A stretch of DNA of 64,000 nt. Origin: Tardiphaga robiniae. GTDB taxonomy: Bacteria; Pseudomonadota; Alphaproteobacteria; Rhizobiales; Xanthobacteraceae. The DNA lies in NCBI RefSeq assembly GCF_001618955.1, contig NZ_LVYV01000001.1:379501-443500 (forward strand), in the 5' to 3' direction. Shown in pieces: positions 45,329 through 54,031 of this stretch. Under the pieces are notes generated by a model. The model did no database searches. It was not told the origin of the DNA and saw only the letters and a list, made by a program, of their open reading frames with translations. The position numbers were made by a program, and so were the translations under genes. Numbering within the stretch: the stretch's first letter is position 1; every line of letters begins with the position of its first letter.

Positions 45329-46330
45329 CTATCGCGTGCTCGCATCGGCGGATGGATGCAATCCGATCGCCGGCCTGCGCGCCGCCACCCGATATTTCTC
45401 AAGCTGCTTGCGATGTCGCAAAGCGATATCCAGCGTTGAATCGATCTGAACGGCTGCGTCGAAATCGGCCAGAGCGCGCGCAGGGTCGCCCTTGTCGCGC
45501 CAGGCGACGCCGCGATTGTTATAGGCCATCGCCAGCTCCGGCTGAAGCTGCAGCGCCGTCGTGTAGTCGGTGATAGCGCGATCATATGCGCCGCTGAGAC
45601 TGAAAGAGTTTCCGCGATTCACGAAATAGCTCGCCTTCGGCTCCAGCCTGATCGCCGCGTCGAAATCCGCAATCGCGCGGCCATAGGCATTGTTGCGCGC
45701 ATAGGACTGACCGCGCGCATCGTAATGGTCCGCGGTCGGCTCCAGGCGAATGATGTCGCTCTGGTCGTCGATGACCAGATCGAAGCGCTTGACCTTGGCA
45801 TAGGCCGCGGCGCGATCGATGAGACCCTGCACCCGATTGGGATCGAGCCGGACCGCCTCGTTATAATCGCGAACCGCCAATCGATTTTCGTGCATCGATG
45901 CGAAGGTCGCGGCGCGGCTCGCAAATAATCGGGCCTCGTTCGGCCGCAGCTTGATCGCGCGATCGAAATCATCGAGCGCACGATCGAATTTCTTGCCGGC
46001 CGCAAGCGCCTTGCCGCGGGCTTCGAGCGCTGCAGCCGAGAGGGGATCAAGCTGAACCGCCAGATCGCCATCCGCAACGGCGAGGTCGACCTGTTCCAGC
46101 CTGAGTTGCAGCCCGGCGCGCACGATCAGGGCATGAACGCGGTCGGGCAATGCCGCCGTCGAGCCGATCACCAGGCCGCAGATGCCGAGCATCTGCTCGG
46201 ACGGCAAGGCGTCGTCATTCGCGCAGGCGGCAGCGGTCTCCGCCGCATCCTGCGCCCGAACGACGGCATGGGGCAGCGATGGCGCCGCAAGAGCGGCGCA
46301 CAGAACCAATGTCCGAAACGGATGACCCAT
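45329..46330 (-). CDS. Exported TPR protein, long
   Basis: The 333-residue protein has a signal peptide ending near VVRAQ and about seven TPR units between residues 70 and 305, each of the form (R)A-x-x-D-(F/Y)-x-x-A-(I/L)-x-L-x-P. The cysteine pair near residues 36 and 51 precedes them. It is first in a two-gene minus-strand unit with the shorter TPR protein. The function is unknown; an envelope scaffold is plausible. Confidence 0.78.
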   Translation of the reverse strand: MGHPFRTLVLCAALAAPSLPHAVVRAQDAAETAAACANDDALPSEQMLGICGLVIGSTAALPDRVHALIVRAGLQLRLEQVDLAVADGDLAVQLDPLSAAALEARGKALAAGKKFDRALDDFDRAIKLRPNEARLFASRAATFASMHENRLAVRDYNEAVRLDPNRVQGLIDRAAAYAKVKRFDLVIDDQSDIIRLEPTADHYDARGQSYARNNAYGRAIADFDAAIRLEPKASYFVNRGNSFSLSGAYDRAITDYTTALQLQPELAMAYNNRGVAWRDKGDPARALADFDAAVQIDSTLDIALRHRKQLEKYRVAARRPAIGLHPSADASTR

Positions 46331-46359
46331 GAAAGCCCCAGCAAGCCAGCGGGACCACT

Positions 46360-47307
46360 CTACCTGATCAGGCCCCGCTCCCGATAGTAGCGCAGTGCGC
46401 CGGGATGCAGCGGCACCGGGCTTTTGCTCAAGGCGCTCGCCAGCCGGATCTCGTGGCCGGCGCGGTGGGCGATGGCGAGTTCGTCCAGACCGTCAAACAG
46501 GTGCTTCGTCATCTGATAGACGAGATCGTCGGACACCGCGCTGCTCGTCACCAGATAATTCATCACCGACGCGGTCCGCACGGGTTTGTCCTGGCTGACA
46601 TAGGTCCGGGCTGGAATCCTGTCCGGCTTGAACGGCGCGCCGATCTTTCTGACCATCGCGGGCGGCACCGGCACGATGACGATATCCGTAGCTTCGCTGA
46701 GTTCCTTGATCGACGTCACACCGAGACCGGCAGACTGCAGCGTCGCGTCCAGTTTTTTCTCGATCATCATCGTGGTGGATTCGGCAAAGGAGACATACCT
46801 GACCTCGCCGAGATTCTCGTAGCGCAGCCCCGCAGCGCCCAGAATGGCGCGGGCATTCAACTCGGTGCCGGATCTCCGCTCGCCAACCGAGAGGCTTCGG
46901 CCCTTGAGATCGCTCAGCGTCCTGATGCCGCTCTCTTTGGTGGCAACGATCTGGATGTAATTCGGATAGAGCGCACCGATCACCCGCAGCCGGTCCTGCT
47001 TGCCGTCGAAGCCCGCCGTGGCATTGCCGGCCCAGGCGTCCTTCAGCGCGTCGCCAAGCGCAAAAGCCACCTGCCCGGTGCCTTGCTGCAGCCGCGAGAG
47101 ATTTTCGACCGAACCATCGGTTGTCTGCACCTGAACTTTCGCGCCGGGAATATCCGCATAGATCATCGCGATCGAGACGCCGAGCGGAAAATAGATCCCG
47201 GATGTATTGCCGGTCAGCAGCGTGATCGACGGTTCGGCGCGTGCCGCTGCGCTGCACATGACGACCACAGCCGTCATGGCCGCTATCAGACGCTTCCTCA
47301 TACTCAT
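46360..47307 (-). CDS. TAXI-family TRAP transporter receptor, first of three
   Basis: The ATG at 47307 has AGGAAT upstream and gives 315 residues. A signal peptide ends near AARAEP. The mature part begins ITLLTGNTSGIYFPLGVSIAM, the TAXI start, and has NLSRLQQGTGQVAFALGDAL and LKGRSLSVGERRSGTELNARAIL. It is more divergent than the two tandem receptors at 49610 and 50620. It is transcribed away from the permease gene across about 200 bases, so the group forms a divergon. The ligand is unknown. Confidence 0.87.
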   Translation of the reverse strand: MSMRKRLIAAMTAVVVMCSAAARAEPSITLLTGNTSGIYFPLGVSIAMIYADIPGAKVQVQTTDGSVENLSRLQQGTGQVAFALGDALKDAWAGNATAGFDGKQDRLRVIGALYPNYIQIVATKESGIRTLSDLKGRSLSVGERRSGTELNARAILGAAGLRYENLGEVRYVSFAESTTMMIEKKLDATLQSAGLGVTSIKELSEATDIVIVPVPPAMVRKIGAPFKPDRIPARTYVSQDKPVRTASVMNYLVTSSAVSDDLVYQMTKHLFDGLDELAIAHRAGHEIRLASALSKSPVPLHPGALRYYRERGLIR

Positions 47308-47507
47308 TTTATTCCTGTCATTCAGGCTGCGAAGGTGAACCGCAGCCCTCATGCGGTCAACGGCGTCCCCACAGCGAACGCCGTTGCCGCGACGAAAGTT
47401 TCACCGGTAAGCCCTTGCGCCAGCCGGGTAAAACGGCATGAATGCGCCGCACTCAGAATAATAAGGTCGGCCAAGCCGGCTGCGGGAAATATCCCGGGGG
47501 ATGAAAC

Positions 47508-49523
47508 ATGGCTGACCAGAAATCAAACGCGAGCGATGACACCGTTGCCGTCTCCGACGAGGCATTGGCGAAGGCTGAAGCCTTCATCGAAGCCGATGAA
47601 GGCGCAACAAATCGCCTGCTGGGCTGGGCCGGAACGATCTCCACCGGCATCGCCGTCGTCATGAGCCTGTTTCATCTCTATGCCGCCTACGCGATCGTGC
47701 CGACGCAGGAGCTGCGTTACGTCCACGTCGCCTTCACATTGGTCCTGAGCTTCCTGCTGTTCCCCGTCGCTGCTCGCTTCCGCAACCGCGTGCGCTGGTG
47801 GGACATCGTGCCGGGCATCGTCGCCATCGGCACCATTGCCTATGCGCTGTGGGGCGGCGACGATTTCACCGACCGCGCTACACTGCCGGATCATATGGAT
47901 GTCATCGTCGGCATCGTCTTCATCGTGCTGCTGCTGGAAGCGACGCGACGCACCACCGGCCTGATCATGCCGGTCGTGTCCGTTTTCTTCATTGCCTATG
48001 CGATGCTCGGCCCGCATCTTCCGGCGCCGTGGACCCATCGCGGCTATGACCTGCCGCGCCTCGTCGGCCATCTCTTCATCACGCTGGAGGGCATCTTCGG
48101 CGTCGCAGTCGACGTGTCGGCCACGCTGATCATCCTGTTCACGATCTATGGCGCGTTCCTGTCGATGTCCGGCGCCGGAAAGTTCTTCATCGACTTCTCG
48201 CTATCGTTGATGGGAAACAAGTCGAACGCCGCGGGCCGCACCGTGGTGCTGTCCTCGTTCCTGCTCGGCGGCCCCTCGGGCTCCGGCGTCGCCACCACGG
48301 TGATGATCGGCACCGTCGCCGCCCCGATGCTGGCCAAGGCCGGTTTCGAGAAGAACGCTGCCGGCGGCCTGCTGGCCGCGGGCGGTCTCGGCGCGATCCT
48401 GTCGCCGCCGGTGCTCGGCGCCGCCGCTTTCCTGATCGCCGAATTTCTGAAGATCAGCTATCTCGACGTGATCTGGATGGCGACCATCCCGACCTGTCTC
48501 TACTACCTGTCGCTGCTGATCATGGTGGAGATCGATGCCAAGCGGTTCGGCGCCCACAATGTCAATGTCAGGCCTGAGCTCAGCCTCGGCGTGATGATGA
48601 AGCGTTACGGGTTCCACTTCATTTCCCTGCTCGCCGTCGTCGTCTTCATGATCATCGGCTACTCGCCATCGCTGTCCGTGTTCTACGCCACGCTCGTCAC
48701 CTTCGTGCTCAGTTTCCTGCGCAAGGACACTGCGCTGGTGCCGAAGAAACTGGTGAAGGCACTGGCCGATGGCTCGATCGGCGCGCTCAATGCCGCCACG
48801 ACCTGCGCCTGCGCCGGCATCGTGGTCGGCGTCGTCACGCTCACCGGCCTCGGCCTGAAGTTCTCGTCGATCGTGATTTCCTATGCGGGCGGCAGCCTGC
48901 TGCTGACGGCGATCTATACGGCGCTGATCGTCTGGATCATCGGCCTCGCCGTGCCGGTGACCGCCTCCTACATCATCTGCGCCGTGATCGCAGCACCTGC
49001 GCTGATCAAGCTCGGCGTGCCTGACTACGCCGCACACATGTTCATCTTCTATTACGCGGTCCTCTCGGAAGTCTCGCCGCCGACCGCGCTGTCGCCCTTC
49101 GCGGCGGCGGCCATCACCGGCGGTGACCCCTACAAGACCACGCTGCAATCGTGGAAATACACGCTGCCGGCCTTCCTGGTGCCATTCGTCTTCGTCTGCG
49201 ACCCGCAGGGCGTCGGCCTGCTGCTGAACATTCCAAAGGGCGGCTCGTGGGTGGACATCGTCGAGATCACCTTCAAGACCACGCTGGGACTGCTGGCACT
49301 CGCCGCCGTCGCGCAGAACTGGGCACTGCGACAAAATACACCGATCGAGCGCGGCCTGCTTCTGCTATCGGGATTACTGCTGGTGTTCCCGAGCCTGATC
49401 GAGGCGATCATCGAATCGATCATCGGTCGCGACATCAGCTACACATTCGTGCCCGGCCTCATCATCGGCCTCGGCGTGCTGCTCTGGCAGGCAAGGACGA
49501 GGACGCAACCGGCACCGGCATGA
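47508..49523 (+). CDS. TRAP transporter fused permease (DctQ-DctM type, TAXI subfamily)
   Basis: The 671-residue inner membrane protein has a short acidic N-terminal tail, about four DctQ-like helices (40-150) and then a large DctM-like part with ILFTIYGAFLSMSGAGKFFIDFSLSLMG near 206-233 and GLLAAGGLGAILSPPVLGAAAF near 278-299. The fused Q-M architecture is typical of TAXI permeases, which use sodium or proton gradients with a periplasmic receptor. Receptor genes follow on the same strand. Confidence 0.92.
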   Translation: MADQKSNASDDTVAVSDEALAKAEAFIEADEGATNRLLGWAGTISTGIAVVMSLFHLYAAYAIVPTQELRYVHVAFTLVLSFLLFPVAARFRNRVRWWDIVPGIVAIGTIAYALWGGDDFTDRATLPDHMDVIVGIVFIVLLLEATRRTTGLIMPVVSVFFIAYAMLGPHLPAPWTHRGYDLPRLVGHLFITLEGIFGVAVDVSATLIILFTIYGAFLSMSGAGKFFIDFSLSLMGNKSNAAGRTVVLSSFLLGGPSGSGVATTVMIGTVAAPMLAKAGFEKNAAGGLLAAGGLGAILSPPVLGAAAFLIAEFLKISYLDVIWMATIPTCLYYLSLLIMVEIDAKRFGAHNVNVRPELSLGVMMKRYGFHFISLLAVVVFMIIGYSPSLSVFYATLVTFVLSFLRKDTALVPKKLVKALADGSIGALNAATTCACAGIVVGVVTLTGLGLKFSSIVISYAGGSLLLTAIYTALIVWIIGLAVPVTASYIICAVIAAPALIKLGVPDYAAHMFIFYYAVLSEVSPPTALSPFAAAAITGGDPYKTTLQSWKYTLPAFLVPFVFVCDPQGVGLLLNIPKGGSWVDIVEITFKTTLGLLALAAVAQNWALRQNTPIERGLLLLSGLLLVFPSLIEAIIESIIGRDISYTFVPGLIIGLGVLLWQARTRTQPAPA

Positions 49524-49609
49524 CCAACGACAGAAACGAATAACGTCAAGTTATCGCACGACGCGGACGTCGCAGATAAGCGGTGCCGCCGACTTCAGGG
49601 AGTGACGCG

Positions 49610-50581
49610 ATGAAATCGACAGCTTTCAGACACAGGGCGTTCAGCCTTGCACTGCTCGGCATCGCCTGCGCGACGACCGGCGCTTCTGCGGAAGACAAGA
49701 CCATCGCCATTGCCACCGGCGGGACCGGTGGCATCTTCTATCCGCTCGGCGGCGGTCTCGCGAACCTGTTGTCGAAGAAACTGCCGCATACCCAGGCCAC
49801 CGGCGAAGTCACCGGCGGCAGCGTCGACAACATCAAGCTCCTGGAGACCGGCCAGGCCGATCTCGGTTTCATGACCGGCGACGTCGCCTCCGACGCCGTG
49901 AAGGGCGAGAACAAATTCAAGAAGCCCGTTCCGCTGCGCACCATCGTCGCCGTCTATTCCAGCCCGGTGCATGTGGTGACCATCGCCGGTACCGGCATCG
50001 AGAAATTCGCCGATCTTAAAGGCAAGCACATCTCTGGCGGCGCGCCGGGCAGCGCCACCGAGGCGCAGACCTTCCGCCTGCTGGAGGCCGCCGGCCTCGA
50101 CAAGGACAAGGACGTCAAGCGCGAACGTCTGTCGGTGGCAGAATCCGCGTCCGCGCTCAAGGATCGCAAGATTGATGCCTTCTTCTGGGGCGGCGGCGTG
50201 CCAACCGCCGCCGTCGTCGACCTTGCCGCAACGCCCGGTGTCACCATCAAGCTGATCGATATCGACTACCTGTTAGAGCCGATCGTGAAGAAATACGGCC
50301 AGATCTTCGCGCCCAGCGTGATCAAGGCCGGCAGCTATCCGGGCCAGACCACCGACAGCCGTGGCTTCGCCGCCTGGAACCAGATCATGGCCACCGACAA
50401 GATGTCGGACGAGACGGCCTACGCGATCACGAAGACAATCTTCGAGAACAAGGCCGATCTCGTCGCCGTCCATAAAGAGGCGGAGAACATCAATCTCGCC
50501 ACGCAGACATCAGCGCAATCGCCGGCGCCCTATCACCCCGGCACGCTGAAATATCTCAAGGAAGTCGGCGCGGTGAAATAG
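49610..50581 (+). CDS. TAXI-family TRAP transporter receptor, second of three
   Basis: The ATG at 49610 follows CAGGGAG. The 323-residue periplasmic receptor has a signal peptide ending near GASAED and the TAXI motifs IATGGTGGIFYPLGGGLANLL, EVTGGSVDNIKLLETGQADLGF and GAPGSATEAQTFRLLEAAGL. It resembles the next gene along its full length, with the same DAFFWGGGVPTAAV stretch, so the two are recent tandem duplicates or divergent paralogues. It follows the permease by 86 bases. Confidence 0.9.
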   Translation: MKSTAFRHRAFSLALLGIACATTGASAEDKTIAIATGGTGGIFYPLGGGLANLLSKKLPHTQATGEVTGGSVDNIKLLETGQADLGFMTGDVASDAVKGENKFKKPVPLRTIVAVYSSPVHVVTIAGTGIEKFADLKGKHISGGAPGSATEAQTFRLLEAAGLDKDKDVKRERLSVAESASALKDRKIDAFFWGGGVPTAAVVDLAATPGVTIKLIDIDYLLEPIVKKYGQIFAPSVIKAGSYPGQTTDSRGFAAWNQIMATDKMSDETAYAITKTIFENKADLVAVHKEAENINLATQTSAQSPAPYHPGTLKYLKEVGAVK

Positions 50582-50619
50582 TCACCGCGACATCATTAAA
50601 ACCGGAGGAGAGGACAACC

Positions 50620-51591
50620 ATGTTCAAGCGTTTCAGAAAGACATCGATTGCCGTGGCGCTGGTCGCCACTGCCGGCCTTGCAGGCGCGGCCATCGCGCAG
50701 CAGAAGACCATGGCGATCGGCACCGGCGGTACCGGCGGCGTGTATTATCCGCTCGGCGGCGCCATCGCCAATGTGCTGTCGAAGGCGCTGCCGAACACCC
50801 AGGCCACAGCGGAAGTCACCGGCGGGTCGGTCGATAACCTCAAGCTGATCGCCTCGGGCCAGAGCGAACTCGGCTTCAGCATGGCCGACGCCGCGCTCGA
50901 CGCACTGAACGGCCAGGACAAGTTCAAGAGCGGCAAGGTCCCGCTGCAGACCTTGCTCGTGGTCTATCCGAACCGCATGCATATCGTGACCATCGAGGGC
51001 GCCGGCATCGAGAAGATGTCGGATCTCAAGGGCAAGCGCGTCTCCACGGGCTCGCCCGGCGGCGCCACCGAAGTGATGGCGTTCCGCGTCATCGAGGCCG
51101 CCGGTCTCGACAAGGACAAGGACATGAAGCGCGAGCGTCTCGGCGTCGCTGAGTCCGTCAACGCCATCAAGGACCGCAAGATCGACGCCTTCTTCTGGGT
51201 CGGCGGCGTCCCCACCGCCGCCGTCACCGATCTTGCCGCCACACCCGGCATGAAGATCAAGTTCGTCGACCACGCCGACCTCGCCGCCAAGATGAACGAG
51301 AAATACGGCAAGCTGTATTCGCCCTCGACCATCAGCAAGAGCATCTATCCCGGCATGGACAAGGACAACGCCAATACCGAAGTCTGGAACATCATCGTCA
51401 CCGGCAACAAGATGAGCGACGACGATGCCTACAACATCGTCAAGACGCTGGTGGAGAAGAAGGCCGACATCGTTGCCGTGCACAAGGAGGCCGAGAGCTT
51501 CTCGCTCGACAACCAGGTGCAGGAGCGTTCGCCGGTGCCGTTCCATCCGGGCGCGCTGAAGTACTTCAAGGAAAAGGGCATCGGGAAGTAA
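50620..51591 (+). CDS. TAXI-family TRAP transporter receptor, third of three
   Basis: The ATG follows GGAGGAGAGG, the strongest ribosome site of the three receptors. The 323-residue protein has a signal peptide ending near AIAQQ, then IGTGGTGGVYYPLGGAIANVLS, EVTGGSVDNLKLIASGQSELGF and DAFFWVGGVPTAAVTDLAATPG. It starts 38 bases after the second receptor and has the same length. A good terminator follows, so permease, receptor 2 and receptor 3 probably form one operon. Confidence 0.9.
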   Translation: MFKRFRKTSIAVALVATAGLAGAAIAQQKTMAIGTGGTGGVYYPLGGAIANVLSKALPNTQATAEVTGGSVDNLKLIASGQSELGFSMADAALDALNGQDKFKSGKVPLQTLLVVYPNRMHIVTIEGAGIEKMSDLKGKRVSTGSPGGATEVMAFRVIEAAGLDKDKDMKRERLGVAESVNAIKDRKIDAFFWVGGVPTAAVTDLAATPGMKIKFVDHADLAAKMNEKYGKLYSPSTISKSIYPGMDKDNANTEVWNIIVTGNKMSDDDAYNIVKTLVEKKADIVAVHKEAESFSLDNQVQERSPVPFHPGALKYFKEKGIGK

Positions 51592-51616
51592 CTCGGCCAT
51601 ACCAAGACGAGACGTC

Positions 51617-51651
51617 AGGCCGCGATGCGAGTGCGTCGCGGCCTTTCTTTT
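51617..51651. terminator. Terminator of the TRAP operon
   Basis: AGGCCGCGA (51617-51625) pairs with TCGCGGCCT (51636-51644) around a 10-base loop, followed by TTCTTTTT on the plus strand. It separates the TAXI operon from the convergent higBA pair. Confidence 0.8.
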
Positions 51652-51670
51652 TAACGCTATCTAGCAGAAA

Positions 51671-51961
51671 TCAGGCCGCTTCGGACTGCCGCTGACGCAC
51701 GATGGCCAAGTCGTAGTTCGACTGCAAGTTCATCCAGAACTCACCCGGCATCCCCAATCGACGTTCCAACAGAACCGCCGTGTCCGCTGTCATTGCCCGC
51801 TTTCCGTTGATGATCCCGGTAATGCGGTTTGGCGGAATACCGAGATCGCGCGCGAGTGCACGTGCCGAAATCTCGTTCGGTGCCATGAATTCCTTGAGCA
51901 ACATCTCGCCCGGCGTGGTTGGGAGACGCTGCATCTGAATCTTTTCGCGAACGATGCTCAT
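51671..51961 (-). CDS. higA: HigA-type antitoxin
   Basis: The ATG follows AGGAGAACATC. The 96-residue XRE helix-turn-helix protein carries PTTPGEMLLKEFMAPNEISARALARDLGIPPNRITGIINGKRAM, the family's recognition region (about residues 15-57), and the FWMNLQSNYDLAIVRQ end. HigA neutralises HigB and represses the pair. The toxin gene lies upstream, as usual in higBA order, with 9 bases between stop and start. Confidence 0.95.
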   Translation of the reverse strand: MSIVREKIQMQRLPTTPGEMLLKEFMAPNEISARALARDLGIPPNRITGIINGKRAMTADTAVLLERRLGMPGEFWMNLQSNYDLAIVRQRQSEAA

Positions 51962-51970
51962 GATGTTCTC

Positions 51971-52255
51971 CTAGTGATAGTCGACGATTTCTACATCGTA
52001 GGCGTCCGCGTCTCGCCATACGAAGCAAAGTGGCCACTGGCTGTTGATCCAGATGGCATGCTGCCCCTTCCTGTCCCCTTTGAGGAGGTGGAGCCTGTTG
52101 CTCGGCGGAAGCTTCAAACTTTCGAGTGTCGTTACGCTATCGAGCATGTCCAGCTTACGCCGCGCCACGTCGATAATGTCGCCCGGAAAGCCCTTCCTGA
52201 CCGGCTTGCCAGCAAAGATGTCGGCGGTGCGCCTATCCGCGAACGTCTTGATCAT
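51971..52255 (-). CDS. higB: HigB-type (RelE/ParE superfamily) toxin
   Basis: The ATG at 52255 gives 94 residues starting MIKTFADRRTADIFAG, the normal HigB start; a longer frame upstream is rejected. The compact beta-alpha protein has GDIIDVARRKLDMLDS, LKLPPSNRLHLLKGDRKGQHAIWINSQWPLCF and a final VEIVDYH, the family's core. HigB toxins cut mRNA on the ribosome. A 17-base palindrome (52259-52275) lies directly upstream of the start. Confidence 0.93.
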   Translation of the reverse strand: MIKTFADRRTADIFAGKPVRKGFPGDIIDVARRKLDMLDSVTTLESLKLPPSNRLHLLKGDRKGQHAIWINSQWPLCFVWRDADAYDVEIVDYH

Positions 52256-52258
52256 GGC

Positions 52259-52275
52259 GTTACGTATCGCGTAAC
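52259..52275. promoter_or_regulatory. Probable HigA operator overlapping the higBA promoter
   Basis: GTTACG, 5 bases, CGTAAC is a perfect 6-base inverted repeat just before the higB start. On the minus strand, TTGCAA with TACGTA 17 bases further on would place the -10 box inside it, which fits autorepression by HigA. Confidence 0.6.
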
Positions 52276-52660
52276 ACCTCGAATTGCAAATGTTCATGCA
52301 CGTCCGTGCCGTTGCGCAGAATGCATGCCGGAGATGCGACCTTCCGACGCACGTCATCAGCCGTTAGTACCAAATGCTTAAGGATGGTATTGCATTGCGG
52401 TAGCAACGCGCAGTGCAGCATAGTACCATCCACCCAGTACGTTCCCATGCATGTTTTCCATGGAAACGCCTGATCGGGAGAAGCTGAAAGTACCTGCCGG
52501 TTGCGCAGATGAGTCGCAGGAGCGGACCGCGGTCAGGTTCGTGACCCAGCCGTGCCGAATCGCACTTGATCCCGGCCTCCCGTCATTGTCTTAAACACCC
52601 TCAATCAGATCGCGCGTCGCAGCCCCGCGGCCTGTCCGACATGCAAAAGGACTCTTCGAG
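52276..52660. other. 385-base gap upstream of higB and the Bug receptor
   Basis: The stretch is less GC-rich than its surroundings. It holds GGATGGTA and TACCATCC as an inverted pair near 52384-52432, and TTTCCATGGAAA (a 12-base palindrome) near 52460. A 62-codon minus-strand frame (52260-52448) lacks a ribosome site and a recognisable product, so I do not call it a gene. Promoters for both flanking genes should lie here. Confidence 0.5.
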
Positions 52661-53662
52661 ATGTCATCATCGACCCGCTTCCCGTCCCGCCGCTCCGTGA
52701 TCCTCGGCGGCGCGGCTGCCCTCGGCACCCTGCCGATCCTGTCGCGCCGCGCCAGCGCCGCAGAGTGGCCTACCAAGCCGGTGAAGTTCATCGTTCCGTT
52801 CGCGGCCGGCGGCACCACCGACATTCTGGCCCGCGTCGTCGCGCAAAAGATGTCCGAAGAGATGGGCCAGCAGTTCATCGTCGAGAACAAGGCCGGCGCC
52901 GGCGGCAACATCGCCGCTGACTTCGTCGCCAAGGCCGAAGGCGATGGCTACACCTTCCTGGTCGGCACGCCCGGCACCCACGCGATCAACAAGTTCGTGT
53001 TCAAGAACATGACCTATGATCCGGTCAAGGATCTGGCCTCGGTGATCGTGATCGCCAAGGTGCCGAACCTGTTCTCGGTGACCAATTCGCTGCCGGCCAA
53101 GAGCGTCAAGGAATTCATCGAACTCGCCAAGGCCAAGCCGGACGAATATTTCTACGGCACGCCGGGCCTCGGTTCGACCGCGCATCTGTCGACCGAACTG
53201 TTCAAGTCGATGACCGGCGTGAAGCTGACCCACGTGCCTTACAAGGGCAGCGCACCAGCACTGACCGACCTGATCGGCGGCCGCGTCCATGTGATGATCG
53301 ACAACCTGCCGGCGGCGCAGCCTTTCGCGGAGAGCAACCAGATCCGTGCGCTCGCCGTCTCCACCAGCAAGCGCTGGGAGCCGATGAAGGACATTCCGAC
53401 GATCGCCGAATCCGGCGTGGACGGCTACGACGCCGCCTCCTGGTTCACCATTGCAGCGCCTGCCAAGACGCCGAAGGAGATCATCGCCAAGCTCAATGCC
53501 TCGACCGACAAGTTCATCAAGTCGACCGATGGCACCGCCCGCCTGATCAAGCTCGGCGCCGATCCGACCGGCGGTTCGCCGGTCGACATGGATGCCTATG
53601 TGCAGTCGGAAATCGAGAAGTGGGGCAAGGTCGCCCAGTTCGCCGGCATCAAGCCGGAGTAA
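52661..53662 (+). CDS. Bug-family tripartite tricarboxylate transporter receptor
   Basis: The 333-residue protein has a twin-arginine leader (PSRRSVILGGAAALG) cleaved near ASAAEW. It then has the Bug/TctC hallmarks: KFIVPFAAGGTTDILARVVAQKM near residues 43-65, ENKAGAGGNIAADFVAKAEGDGYTFLVG, and HVPYKGSAPALTDLIGGRVHVMID. It binds carboxylates or related acids in the periplasm. No TctA or TctB is adjacent, which is usual for Bug proteins. Confidence 0.93.
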   Translation: MSSSTRFPSRRSVILGGAAALGTLPILSRRASAAEWPTKPVKFIVPFAAGGTTDILARVVAQKMSEEMGQQFIVENKAGAGGNIAADFVAKAEGDGYTFLVGTPGTHAINKFVFKNMTYDPVKDLASVIVIAKVPNLFSVTNSLPAKSVKEFIELAKAKPDEYFYGTPGLGSTAHLSTELFKSMTGVKLTHVPYKGSAPALTDLIGGRVHVMIDNLPAAQPFAESNQIRALAVSTSKRWEPMKDIPTIAESGVDGYDAASWFTIAAPAKTPKEIIAKLNASTDKFIKSTDGTARLIKLGADPTGGSPVDMDAYVQSEIEKWGKVAQFAGIKPE

Positions 53663-53732
53663 GGGCAGCGCGGGGTTGGCAGGGCGTTTCATTCGCGCCT
53701 GCCTGTCCTGCTCTCTTCTTGAGCTCAACACA

Positions 53733-53773
53733 TAGAAGGGCACGCGCTGAAGCGCGTGCCCTTCTACTTTTTT
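53733..53773 (+). terminator. Rho-independent terminator after the Bug receptor
   Basis: A 16-base perfect stem (from TAGAAGGGCACGCGCT, 53733-53748, to its complement at 53751-53766) with a 2-base turn is followed by CTTTTTT. Confidence 0.85.
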
Positions 53774-53798
53774 GAGTGGTTGGCACTGCTTCACACTC

Positions 53799-53949
53799 GT
53801 CATTCCGGGGCAGGACGGACCGCAAAGCGGGCCGGACTGAGCCCGGAATCCCGAAGTGTTTTGCGCTCAACACATCGGGATTCCCCGCCACTCCAAGTGG
53901 AGTGGCTGAGGTGCGCGTGCGCGAAGGCGCGCAGCCGCCCCGGAATGAC
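53799..53949. repeat. Intergenic palindromic repeat, GTCATTCC family, copy 2
   Basis: It has the same ends as 15912-16032 (GTCATTCCGGGGC and GCCCCGGAATGAC), an inner GAGCCCGGAATCCCGA/TCGGGATTCC pair and a further CCACTCC/GGAGTGG stem. It starts the 1.1 kb repeat island between the Bug gene and the gene ending at 54765. Confidence 0.8.
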
Positions 53950-53997
53950 AGTTTGGGGCGGCAAGACAGCGCCCGAACATTTTTTCCTATCTTCTCG

Positions 53998-54025
53998 TTG
54001 ACAACATCCCTATCAGGTTTATATT
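53998..54025 (+). promoter_or_regulatory. Strong-looking sigma-70 promoter in front of a non-coding element
   Basis: TTGACA (53998-54003), the full -35 consensus, and TATATT (54020-54025) are separated by 16 bases. No convincing coding gene follows for 700 bases on this strand, so it may drive a non-coding RNA beginning near 54032. Confidence 0.6.
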
Positions 54026-54031
54026 CCCCTC

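Noticed and set aside
52260-52448. 62-codon minus-strand frame upstream of higB
   Set aside because: No ribosome site and no similarity I recognise; it ends inside the probable operator, so chance is the simplest explanation.
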